Origin: Symsagittifera roscoffensis
Taxonomy: Eukaryota; Xenacoelomorpha; Acoela; Convolutidae
Direction of reading: 5' to 3'
DNA: 64,000 nt
Assembly (NCBI RefSeq): GCF_963678635.1
Contig: NC_087063.1
Coordinates: 58,040,759 to 58,104,758 of the forward strand
Below, one piece after another: positions 21,110-30,230 of the stretch. The notes under the pieces were generated by a model. That model ran no database searches, was not told the origin of the DNA, and worked only from the letters and a program-made list of their open reading frames with translations. Each line of letters starts with the position of its first letter. The first letter of the stretch is position 1. A program made the translations under genes and the position numbers.

Positions 21110-21690
21110 TTGACTGACTGGTTTGTAATTATTCGGATCGTTCTTTGAGTCCTTCTTAAGAACCACTATGAGATTTTAACACCTCCAATCCTCAGGAATT
21201 TCACCAAGTTCACAAGGTTTTTGAGTTATTAAACTCAAAGTTTTAGCTATTTCATTTCGAGTTTGTTCGAGAATCCGTAGAGAGAATCCCTGGTCCCTTT
21301 GATTTAGTTATGTCTAGCTCAAACATTTTTTCAAAGTTAGCTCTTAAGTGAGGAAAAGTTGAACTGATATTTGCTTTTTTTTTGGTTTTCTACAACGTCC
21401 CAGTTGCCTGGCATTTCTATAGTAAAAATTGATCTGAAAAAATTTGAAAGGGCGTCAGCTTTTTTCTTATCAGCTCTTGCACATACATCATTTCTTGGCT
21501 TGAGTGCAGATAATGTCTCGGTTGACTTCAGTTTTTTTACCTAATTCCAGAAAAAATTTGTTTGGGATTTTACACTCTTCGATATTTCTTCTTCGTGTCT
21601 CAGAGTACAGTTCGGTGTCATTTTTCTAACTCGATTCCAATTTTGCAATAAGTCTTGTAATTGCGGTGTGTTTTCTCTTTTCTAAAAATT
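21110..21690 (-). pseudogene. LINE reverse transcriptase N-terminal fragment (CR1/Jockey-like)
   Basis: On the minus strand in scattered frames: KKKADALSNFF then RSIFTIEMPGNW (about 21410-21480), DITKSKGPGILSTD (about 21275-21315), and IPEDWR followed by NLIVVLKKDSKNDPNN (21129-21201). These are in the order seen before the palm domain of CR1/Jockey-type RT: the -F-F-x-S-V/I-F-T- helix, the S-K-G-P-G-x-D motif and the W-x-x-a-x-v-x-P-l-x-K-K region. It is heavily mutated, and the catalytic palm is not present on the downstream side (below 21110). Confidence 0.6.
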
Positions 21691-23319
21691 TCCCAGTTGC
21701 CTGACTTCGTTGTTCAATTTGCTTAAGTTGGGTTTTTACTTTTGGAACGTGTTTTTTCGGTTCGTTTTCAAAAATACCCCAAATAATTGTATAATTGGGC
21801 AATTTGATAAATTTTGATAAATAATTCTGTTGAAAATTAACTTCAAATAATTGAGATTGTTAATTGGAATAATTGTGTCTGAGTTCGAAATTAAAGATCA
21901 AAATCAAAAATCAGGGTTTAACTTCGGAATTCAGTAATTTTCGTTATATTTAGATCCTTACTAACAACAATCATGCAGGCTGGAATACGGTAAATAAACT
22001 CCTAGTATACTAATTTGAATATATATACACTCAAGCATTTGTAAATAAACAGGTGCAGCAATTGCAAACTGAAAATAAAAATAACTTCATTTAACACTTA
22101 AAAAAAAACATTTTTTTCTTTTTGCTTGCATTAAAGTTCATTACTTGAGGCTTTTTTTGTTCTTTATTGTTTATAAGTTCTAAGATTTATAATTTTTTCT
22201 AACTGTTCTTGCATCTTGGTATCCCGCTCTTTCAGTACTCGATATCTTGCAGCACATAAGTGCCAAATCGAGCATTATAGTGCACTATTGGAGACAGTCC
22301 TCCAGCTTTTTAGTCCCGAAAGGTAACGTAAAAACAGTGCACAGGATCCACAATGTCACGTTTCTCTCCACGTTTTTTTTCTTCTGTCACTGAATTTTGT
22401 TTTCAAAGCTTCTGTTCACTGTGATTGTGATGACATTCTGTTGAGTAACGAAAACTTGCTTGAAGAGATCAGAGCCAAGATCCAAATAAAATAACTGTAC
22501 ACCCTGTTCTGTTTTATATGTGGATCCTAGCCTAATAAAACATCCAACCAGTCATATTGGTCCTGAACTATGCCTCAGTCTTTTTCTGGCTCACATTCTT
22601 CACCTCCTTGGAAGGTTTAATTTTTTTCTAACTTTCCCGAGTAGATGTTAACCTTACAAACAGTTTAATTCGTCCAGTTGAATTTTTGTTGCCGCTTTTT
22701 GCATATTGTTCTCTCTTGTCTGATGCTCTAGCCATCTAGTTGATGTCATCTTTCCTAATACTATGATCAATTTTTGTTGGTATGGGTATGGCAAAATCAT
22801 AGAGATTAACTCCCCAGCGTCCCTCATTAGTTCTATGTTACCTCGCGCATGGTACCACCATGACTGTAACAGATAGTGACCAAAAATCTCATCGCAAGAG
22901 ATGCTCTTCCAGTTAGGTTTTTAACTGACGCTTCCAGTTGCACTTACGCTTCTATCATCTTACGTTAGAACTCTTCTTTTTCAAAAACTTCTTTGCAACC
23001 GGTAGCTACCAGTTTTTTCAGCTGCTGTCTGTCGTAATCACTAAAGTTCCTATCAACGTATAGGAAATATTTTCCGAAAATGATTTCCACAACTGCAGCG
23101 AATATTTTCTAGAACACTTAAACTTTTTTTCAACTATGTTCATATGTAAATACTTCTTTTTTAATTTAAATCCAACATCGAATGAATTTTACAGCGCCAC
23201 TTTTCGATCAAACGGAAACTTAATTATTCAATCAGATGATATTCATATATATCATGGTCTACCAATAAACTATGATAGTATCACAAAAAACTAGTAAAAA
23301 AACATAGTAAGCTACAAAA
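21691..23319. other. AT-rich region without an identified gene
   Basis: No ORF above 60 codons. On the minus strand around 22820-23110 fragments such as VEIIFGKYFLYVDRNFSDYD and RQQLKKLVATGCKEVF look protein-like but are interrupted by stops. I recognise no family, so this may be a decayed mobile-element gene. Confidence 0.3.
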
Positions 23320-24731
23320 ACAACATCGAAGTTTTACGGTTAAATTGCAGAAGCTTAGAAAGTAAACGTTCAAAATTGAAAAAAAAACTGAAAACAATTG
23401 GAAAAAACAAATTTCGGCTTTACGGAAACTTGGTTTAATGGGTCAGGCGACCAGCTTCTCTGGACTGTTCATAGTGCAAAAAATGTTGTTTCTCAATTGT
23501 TGAAATCAAAGCAATTTTTTGTAAAAATTGATAGAAAAACATTTTTGACTATATCATAGGATCCTTGTAAAACAAATGAAGTTGAAAATTTAGGTAAATC
23601 AATTAACTATGCGCATTTCTACTGTTTCAATTTAATTTCGAGGGTTATTATTTTTGACTTATCTAAATGTGGACGAGAAAAAATCTCTTGATAGGATCCC
23701 AACAACCTTAACGTTACTAACAAATCAGTACTCACCAATCGCAAAACCAATATGACTATTTTATAACCGATCAAAACAATGGTATTCAACATTACTCACC
23801 AAAGAAAAACCCTAATTGACCATATTATAACCGATCAAAACAATGGAAAGATCAATCAAACAAAACAATGGTAGTATTTACGCGATTTATCAAAACAGAC
23901 CACTCAGTCACAATTTCTACATAAGTACCAGAGCTTCCTGCTAAATCTAATTAGACGAGAAAAAAATTTTCAGGAGGAGGACATAAATCAAACCTCTCTA
24001 GAATCATCTGGGAAAGCTCTTACAGGCAAAAAGATCTCGAGTCCATGTACAAATTTTTCACCAACAAGATTGTACAAAATAATTAAAAACGTGCGTCGCA
24101 AATATCAATCTTTATCCGTAACGAAAAACCAATAGTGCAAAAACATTGAGCATGAAATGTGGAATATTATGAATAAAACTAGAAACTCAAAAAGAAATCA
24201 GCATATCTTGTTTCTCTTCTGAAACACTCCCTCGGTGAAATAATTAGGAATACTTTTGAAATAGCATATCTGCCTTGCTACAAATTTTCAATTTAAGGCA
24301 GCTTTTACGATAACAGTACGACAACCCAGCCCTCTTTCCTTTAAGATGATTGAAATTTAATTGACAAAACTGTGGTTCCATTCAGAAACCCTACCAGCGC
24401 TGATTCCAAATTAAAACTTTTAAAGGCCAATTTTAAAACCCACTGAGGCCCTATGACCTTCCAGCATGGGCACGAAAAGACGGTTGCAATGAATTATACG
24501 CATATCTTACTTTCTCTTTTCAATAAATATCTAAAAAACATATTTTTTTCCCGATAGTCTTGAAGCCCACCAATATACAGAAAAAAGACGACCCAGAACT
24601 GCCACAAAACTGCCGGCCAATCTCAATGAAAAACATTATTAAAAGTTTTTGACAAGTTTTCTTACAGACAATTAAATGAACACTTTTTATCGCAAAACCT
24701 GCTAAGCAACATCCAATTCAACAACAGATGT
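23320..24731 (+). pseudogene. AT-rich CR1-like LINE, 5' part (endonuclease to start of RT)
   Basis: Decayed coding sequence in shifting frames. RLNCRSLESKRSKLKKKL (about 23345-23390) and LTETWFNGSGDQLLW (about 23430-23465) are the N-terminal and E-T-W motifs of an AP-type endonuclease. DHSVTI (about 23905) is the terminal S-D-H motif. FPDSLK-like sequence, KKDDPELPQNCRPISM and SYRQLNEHFLSQNLLSNIQF (24555-24725) are RT motifs before the catalytic palm. The reading breaks exactly at the TSD of the GC-rich LINE and resumes after 29256. Confidence 0.65.
24721..24731 (+). repeat. 11-bp TSD, left copy
   Basis: ACAACAGATGT, identical to 29246-29256, directly before the 5' end of the inserted LINE. 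Confidence 0.85.
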
Positions 24732-24769
24732 CCTGTTCGAAGAGGAGTGCTTTCACGTGGTGAGCTGGA

Positions 24770-25220
24770 TTCCATACGAAACCTCCTCACTTCGTGGATG
24801 GACCTTCACAGGCCCCCGGCCTGGAATGGACACCCACCAGTCGCGCGTCCGGGTTTTTGTCTAACAGGGGCGTGGTTCCAGCGCACGACCCCTGTGAGCT
24901 AATCAGAGCTGGAGACGTCGAGTCCAACCCTGGTCCCAGATGCTCGTCCTGCAATGTGACCCTCCGCAGTGGCGCTCCGTCCTTGGAGTGCAGCGAGACC
25001 GAAGAAAGAATGCAGCGGGATGAGCAGATATGGGAGTCAACCAGAGTGGAGATGCCGGTCACACGGCGGGACCGCTGTAGAGCCTCCAACAGCGATCCCA
25101 GCACGGCCCATGGGGTATTTGTATCTCCTGCATGGGGATTGTCCGCCCTCACCAACCAGGGCTCACGTGCAGCGAGCCCGAGTGTCAGGTGACGTGCCAC
25201 AAGAAATACAGCAATCGTAG
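24770..25220 (+). pseudogene. N-terminal part of the LINE protein: 2A-like sequence and first zinc finger
   Basis: The frame containing 24794-25192 reads CELIRAGDVESNPGP at 24893-24937. DVESNPGP fits the 2A consensus D-x-E-x-N-P-G-P, with the nascent-chain break expected between the final Gly (24932-24934) and Pro (24935-24937). CSSCNVTLRSGAPSLEC follows, the start of a zinc finger. Near 25010 the frame is lost; the fingers continue in other frames (CSGMSRYG at 25013 onward, then CSEPECQVTCHKKYSNRSRY at about 25160). No good ATG lies in frame: 24798 has an ATG in another frame, and an in-frame TGA lies near 24761. The true start is unresolved. Confidence 0.7.
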
Positions 25221-26958
25221 CAGATACGCCACGGGAGACTGGAGCTGCCCCAAACACGACACCGCTCCGCTCCCGCCCTCTTTGACGATTGCCGGCAGGG
25301 AGGTGAGCAGCCTCTCTTCTTCTCAGCCGGATCCCGACACGGGAGAGAAGCGCACCTGCCAAGGGTGCAAGAAGACGATTGCCCGTAACATGACGGGGAT
25401 CGCTTGCGCAGACTGCAAAGGCCTGTTCCACAAGGTGTGTGTCGGCCGGCGCGGGTCTACGCGGGACGAGGTGGAGATTTACGCAGGCGGCCTGTCCTGG
25501 GCCTGCGGGTGTGTCCCCACTAACTCTCAGCCTGGCAACGAGCAAGACGCGGAAGAGCGTGGCAGCAGAGCTAAGTTCGTGCCGAAAGGGACACTTAGAC
25601 TCCTTCAGTGGAATGCTGACTGTAAACTAGGAGAAAGGATGAAGAACCTGGACGTGGATATCGCTCTGATCCAGGAGTCCAAGCTCCGCGAGACAGACAA
25701 GACTCCGGGGATCAAGGGATACAGCACGGCCAGGGCAGACCGTAGAGGACCCAAACCAGGCGGCGGCCTTATCAGCTTCGTGAAGGAAGACATAGCTTTC
25801 GAGTCCCGCCCCTGTTGGAACCAGATGATGAGTAACGTGGAGTCGTCCCGTCTCAAAATCCGGCTGAGCAAGAAAAACTGGATCACGCTCCACAATCTCT
25901 ACATTCCGCCCAACAGGGACACGAACACCAAGGAAGTGTTGGTTCTTGACAACCTCCCAGCTGACAAGGACAACTTCTTCGGGGGCGACCTCAATGGCCA
26001 CTCCCAGCTGTGGGACCAATCACAGCCTCAAGACAGCAGAGGAGATCGTTTAGAGGAGTGGATGGCCGACAACGACCTCGTGTGCGCCAACGATGGGTCG
26101 GCTACTCGCGTCAACCGGGGCACTGCAGGCCTGAGCTCGCCCGACTTCTTCTTCACTCCGTCGAGCTGGAGGAGCAAGACTGAGTGGACGGTCAGTGAGT
26201 GTTTGGGATCGGACCACATCCCTGTGGTGATCACCATCAGATGCACCGTCGGCCAGTTTCCGCAGTTGCAGAAGAACGCCCGTTGGAAGAAGAAGGATGG
26301 CAACTGGGCCGCCTTCTCCTCTGCGGTGGAAGAGCCAGCCAGCAGCTGGAACCCACTGGACACAGTTCACAGAAGAGCCAAGAAGTTCACGGAAGACATC
26401 CTGAGTGCTGCCAAGGAGCACATGGGGAAGACAAAGCCCGGCAATCATCGCAACGTGGGCATTTCTGCGACCGTCAGAGTCTTGGTCAAGAAAAGGAACT
26501 TCTTCCGCAGACGGATCAACACCCACCGCCAAGAATGGGTCACCGCCTGCGGAGATGTTACCGAAGCCGTGTCTGCAGAAAAAGAGAAAAGGTGGACCGA
26601 ATTTGTCGACACATTAGAGTCTTCCAAGGACTACAAGAAAACGTGGGGCATCCTTGGCTCCATCAGCGGCCAGCCGGACTCGTGCTGCCCTAACGAGGCG
26701 ATCCGGCACAACGGCAAGGTCCTTGTCTCTAACGAGAGCAAAGCCGATGCTTTCGCTGCTCATTTTGCCATGGAGAGCAAGCTGGAGTTCTCTAGAGAGG
26801 AAAGGGGGAAAAACAGACTTGCCAAGATTAGAGGCAACGCCCCCAGCGTGGACGACAGCTCCACATCAGAATTCAGCATTGAGGCGCTGAACAGAGCCAT
26901 CAAGAAGATGAGGAAGAACGGAGCGGCTGGCCCCGACGACATCCGCCCAGCTTCCTGA
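25132..26958 (+). CDS. PHD-like finger, AP endonuclease and RT N-terminus of the GC-rich LINE
   Basis: This is the longest intact frame of the element. It starts with CSEPEC, then CHKKYSNRSRY and WSCPKH (finger 2). Finger 3 is CQGCKKTIARNM, IACADCKGLFHKVC and LSWACGC, a C4HC3 PHD pattern (about residues 78-135). AP endonuclease follows from LRLLQWNADC with IQESKL (metal-binding Glu), NLYIPPN, GGDLNGHSQLWDQ, SSPDFFFTP and the terminal GSDHIPVVIT; all key motifs are present, so this domain could have been active. The RT N-terminus is FAAHFAMESKLEF and AIKKMRKNGAAGPDDIRP. A frameshift at about 26945 then gives a stop at 26956. The annotated first codon is internal to the ancestral protein. Confidence 0.85.
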   Translation: MGIVRPHQPGLTCSEPECQVTCHKKYSNRSRYATGDWSCPKHDTAPLPPSLTIAGREVSSLSSSQPDPDTGEKRTCQGCKKTIARNMTGIACADCKGLFHKVCVGRRGSTRDEVEIYAGGLSWACGCVPTNSQPGNEQDAEERGSRAKFVPKGTLRLLQWNADCKLGERMKNLDVDIALIQESKLRETDKTPGIKGYSTARADRRGPKPGGGLISFVKEDIAFESRPCWNQMMSNVESSRLKIRLSKKNWITLHNLYIPPNRDTNTKEVLVLDNLPADKDNFFGGDLNGHSQLWDQSQPQDSRGDRLEEWMADNDLVCANDGSATRVNRGTAGLSSPDFFFTPSSWRSKTEWTVSECLGSDHIPVVITIRCTVGQFPQLQKNARWKKKDGNWAAFSSAVEEPASSWNPLDTVHRRAKKFTEDILSAAKEHMGKTKPGNHRNVGISATVRVLVKKRNFFRRRINTHRQEWVTACGDVTEAVSAEKEKRWTEFVDTLESSKDYKKTWGILGSISGQPDSCCPNEAIRHNGKVLVSNESKADAFAAHFAMESKLEFSREERGKNRLAKIRGNAPSVDDSSTSEFSIEALNRAIKKMRKNGAAGPDDIRPAS

Positions 26959-27705
26959 AAGCCTTGGGACCTCTAGCGAGGGGGGAGTTGCTGGGGATCT
27001 TCAACCAGTCGCTCCACGAGTCGTAAGTGCCGCAGGCTTGGCGGATTGCGACCATCATTCCTTTGCTGAAGGCAGGGAAACCAGCGGGCTCGATCGAGTC
27101 GTACCGTTTCGTCAGCCTCACCTCCTGCATCGTGAAGACCATGGAACGGATGGTTCACACTCGTCTGTACCATCTGGCGGAGGCCAGGGGCATCTTCAAC
27201 CATTCGCAGGCCGGCTTCAGGAAAAACAGAAGCTGCGAAGACCAGCTCCTGCGGATGATCCAGGACGTCAGCGACGGCTTCCACGAGAAGAAACCGAGAC
27301 GGACCGTCATGGCTCTCCTGGACCTTTCCCGGGCCTACGATAGGGTTTGGAAAGAAAATCTCATCCTCACCCTCATCGACTCAGGCGTCCCTCTCAAGTT
27401 GGTGAGATAGTTCAACACCTTCCTCAGCAGCAGGCCATTCCGAGTGATGTTCAACGGCAGCCTTAGCCGCACCAGATGGCTGATCCACGGAGTTCCGCAG
27501 GGAGCTGTGACCTCCCCCCTGCTGTTCATCTTTTACATCAACTCCTTGCCCGATGAGATCAAAGACCTTGTCAACGATAGCCTCTTCGCTGACGACCTCA
27601 CCATCTGGTCCAGCCACAACAACAAAGAAGAAGCTAGCAGATACGTCCAACTCGCAGTCCAGAAGATCGAAGAATGGTGCAAGAAGAAGAAGATGCTCCT
27701 CAGGA
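26943..27705 (+). pseudogene. RT palm of the GC-rich LINE (interrupted by two stops)
   Basis: In the frame after the first frameshift: FLKALGPLARGELLGIFNQS, a TAA at 27024-27026, then IIPLLKAGKPAGSIESYRFV, HSQAGFRKNRSCEDQL, VMALLDLSRAYDRVW (first catalytic Asp), a TAG at 27408-27410 replacing a probable Trp codon, then GVPQGAVTSPLLFIFYINSL and DSLFADDLTIW with FADD at 27585-27596. Palm motifs are all present; only the stops and the frameshift near 27705 inactivate it. The reading continues in another frame as thumb and RNase H. Confidence 0.85.
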
Positions 27706-29235
27706 CGCCAGATGGAAGCCGGACATTACGATGGGGGTAACACCCTCAAGTTCGATCCCTGCCCCAAACTTCTGGGACTGGTGATCAACAGGACCCTGTC
27801 CTTCCAGCTGCACGTCGACAAGGTGGTCGACAAGGTTCGCAAACGTTGCAACCTCCTGGCCTGCTTGGGGACTTCAAACTGGGGCTGGAGGAAGAAACCC
27901 TTGAGGAGAGTGTTTCTTGCCACCCAGCGGAGCATCATGGACTTTGCCGCCTCTGCCTGGCAACCATGGCTCTCCAAAACCCAGATGGACAGACTCGACC
28001 GCGCCCAGAACCAGGCCCTCCGTCGGGTTACTGGGCAAGCCGCCTCCACTCCAGTTGAGGCCCTGCGTCTGGAGAGCGGCATGCAGAGCTACCGGACCAT
28101 CTCTCAGAGACTCACAGCCATCTCCCGGGAGGGAGCCTCCAGGTACCCCGAGGGCCACCCCGCTCGGATCGCCCTGGAGAAGGACCAACCTCACCGGCTC
28201 TGCAGAGACAGCTGGAGAGAACTCAGCAACAGGATCAGTTCCAACCTCCCCAACGAGCTCGCTGACAGGGAGCCCCTTCCCACCATTGAGGAAGAGGTTT
28301 GGACACCACAGAGACGTTGGCGGGTCAACAACACCGTCGGAGGCTTGGGACGCTCCGAAGAGACGAAACAGAAGGCGACCGAGACGATTCGGAACAGCGA
28401 CACCACATGGAACATCTACATAGACGGTTCCGCCAAAGATGGGACTAGGGACGGAGGGTCAGCAATGGTTGTTACGACAAGTGACCCCCTCGACCCTCAA
28501 ACAATCTTCTCCGAGACGATTCGCGTCAGGATGCTCACCTCCTCGTTTGACGAAGAGAAAGAGGCACTGGGAGCTGCAGTTAGGTGGTTGGAGGATAACA
28601 CCCCTAACAACAGTGACAAGGGCCTTATTTGCACTGATAGCCAAGCCCTGACATCGAATCTGGCAAACGACAGCAGAGAAGTGAGCAACATCACTAGAAA
28701 TCTTGACACGCTCAACCACGAGATCATCATTCAGTGGATCCCTAGCCACGTGGGCATTGTAGGGAACGAGAGGGCCGACGCTCTGGCCAATGAAGCCTCT
28801 GGGTTGAAGGAGAGAGCAAAACCAACCACCTACAAGAGCGCCGTAGCCACCATCAAACGTACGATTAAAGATCCAAGCCCCTCTCACGCCAGAACAGCTC
28901 AAGTCTACCAAAAGCTGTCAAGAGAACGTGACGAAAAGACCCTTCTGTCGAGAAGAGACGCAGTCATGCTAGCCAGGCTCCGCTCTGGACACAGCATGCT
29001 CTTGGCCGTGTATAGGACCCTGATGAACCCCGCCGAGAGCCCCTCCTGTCCCAGATGCGAGGAGGCCAACGAAACAGTGGAACACTGGCTCCTCGATCGT
29101 CCGGGGAAGCTAGCGGCCAGACAAGAAATTTTCGGACGCACGACGGTGGAATTGTCAATTCTCACCGAGGACCCAGAAGGTGCGGTCGCGCTGGCGAAGC
29201 GGACCCTTGGGAAAACTTCGGCGCACCCACAATGA
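27700..29235 (+). CDS. RT thumb, RNase H and C-terminal knuckle of the GC-rich LINE
   Basis: The frame that is open from 27553 is the real one from about 27700. It begins with the thumb (LGLVINRTLSFQLHVDKVVD). RNase H follows, with WNIYIDGSAKDG (Asp 1), SSFDEEKEALGAA (Glu), LICTDSQAL (Asp 2) and IQWIPSHVGIVGNERADALA (His and Asp), so the full D-E-D-D set is present. The C-terminal CPRCEEANETVEHWLLDRP is a C-x2-C-x8-H-x4-C knuckle whose last Cys is Arg. Ends at TGA 29233-29235. The RNase H domain itself appears undamaged. Confidence 0.88.
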   Translation, partial: SGRQMEAGHYDGGNTLKFDPCPKLLGLVINRTLSFQLHVDKVVDKVRKRCNLLACLGTSNWGWRKKPLRRVFLATQRSIMDFAASAWQPWLSKTQMDRLDRAQNQALRRVTGQAASTPVEALRLESGMQSYRTISQRLTAISREGASRYPEGHPARIALEKDQPHRLCRDSWRELSNRISSNLPNELADREPLPTIEEEVWTPQRRWRVNNTVGGLGRSEETKQKATETIRNSDTTWNIYIDGSAKDGTRDGGSAMVVTTSDPLDPQTIFSETIRVRMLTSSFDEEKEALGAAVRWLEDNTPNNSDKGLICTDSQALTSNLANDSREVSNITRNLDTLNHEIIIQWIPSHVGIVGNERADALANEASGLKERAKPTTYKSAVATIKRTIKDPSPSHARTAQVYQKLSRERDEKTLLSRRDAVMLARLRSGHSMLLAVYRTLMNPAESPSCPRCEEANETVEHWLLDRPGKLAARQEIFGRTTVELSILTEDPEGAVALAKRTLGKTSAHPQ

Positions 29236-29245
29236 AAGAAGAAAG

Positions 29246-29256
29246 ACAACAGATGT
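29246..29256 (+). repeat. 11-bp TSD, right copy
   Basis: ACAACAGATGT, identical to 24721-24731, right after the 3' end of the inserted LINE. Confidence 0.85.
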
Positions 29257-30230
29257 AATTTAATCCTGCAATGAATTTGACAAAAATCAATTGATCCCAA
29301 TAAGTTTGTTGCTAGCTCATTATTAGATCTTTCCAAAGCATTCGACTCTTTTTACCACAGAAAACAATTGTCAACAACAATGAATCACAATGGAACTAAT
29401 TGCACAAAGGGTCCCTATCAGGGCACCGTTTTGGAACCCCTGATCTTCAACCTGTTTATCAACCACTCAAACAAACAATTACCTACTTCTTGCAGTATGC
29501 ATATGACACGCTACTTGTGGTACAGTATGCAGATTACACGCAACTTTTTTGCGGAAGTCAAAATTCGGATCTAGCAATGCAATAAAAGAACTAGAAAATC
29601 ATCGCAAAGTTTTATCAAACTATTTTTTGGACATGCATTACAACTGAACACCAAAAATAAAGAAGCTACCATTTTCAGCAAAGAACATTTATGGAACCAT
29701 GAAAACGAAAAAAACATTCAATCAAAACATCAGTGAAGAGAAAAGCAATGTCAAAAACCTCGGAGTGATGTTAGATCAAAATCTATCGTTTCAAGAGGAA
29801 GTTTAAATAATTCTAAAAAAATGCTTTGCGGAAATAAAACACTGCAATCAATCAAAACCCCTTTCCAATCAAAGGTTGCTTATTGATTATGAAAGCACTA
29901 GTTACAAGACATCTTCATTTTCTTGTCGTAATAACAATTGTTTTCACTAGAAAAAAAACGTAGCTGGGCCAAAAAAAATAGCTGCAAATTTGTTAGGTTT
30001 GACCTAAAAAACTTAAAATTGAAAAATCATATAATGCTTTCACCCATGTTTCTTGATTGCAAGCTAATATGCCTTTTTTGGAGAAAAAATATCTTACCTG
30101 CCTATTCAGAAGTTCAAAACCGAAAAAACACCATATGGAAACAAACATGATAGCCAAAAAATTATACTTCGTAGAAAGATATAATGGACAATTTATAGAA
30201 AACTTGTTATTTTAACGATAAGTAATGACT
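29257..30230 (+). pseudogene. AT-rich CR1-like LINE, 3' part (RT palm and thumb)
   Basis: Continues the interrupted element. DPNKFVASSLLDLSKAFDSF (about 29296-29352) is RT motif with the first catalytic Asp; YQGTVLEPLIFNLFINHSN (29415-29472) is the P-Q-G-x-x-L-x-P-L motif; VQYADYTQLFCGSQ (29520-29560) is the YADD box with the second Asp changed to Tyr (29535-29537). Thumb-like pieces (LDQNLSFQEEV near 29775) follow to about 30200. Several frames and stops. The C-terminus fades into AT-rich sequence. Confidence 0.7.

Larger units (their letters stand above)
24732..29245 (+). mobile_element. GC-rich non-LTR retrotransposon with 2A, PHD, AP endonuclease, RT and RNase H
   Basis: 4.5-kb LINE inserted into an older LINE, with an exact 11-bp TSD. 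It is visibly richer in G and C (over half by eye) than the flanking AT-rich DNA. Order: 2A-like sequence, zinc fingers, AP endonuclease, RT with FADD, thumb, RNase H, CCHC-like knuckle. The 3' end is very short: the stop at 29233-29235 is followed by only about 10 bases (AAGAAGAAAG) before the TSD, with no poly(A). Endonuclease plus RNase H resembles the I/Ingi group by architecture; this placement is inferred. At least four disruptions make it inactive. Confidence 0.9.

Noticed and set aside
24787-25545. 252-codon minus-strand ORF
   Set aside because: Antisense to the fingers of the GC-rich LINE; high GC content suppresses stops in other frames.
27917-28423. 168-codon plus-strand ORF overlapping the LINE C-terminus
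   Set aside because: Pro/Arg/Ser-rich off-frame reading of the RT thumb and RNase H region.
28905-29336. 143-codon minus-strand ORF at the LINE 3' end
   Set aside because: Antisense to the RNase H/knuckle frame and crosses the TSD into the older LINE.
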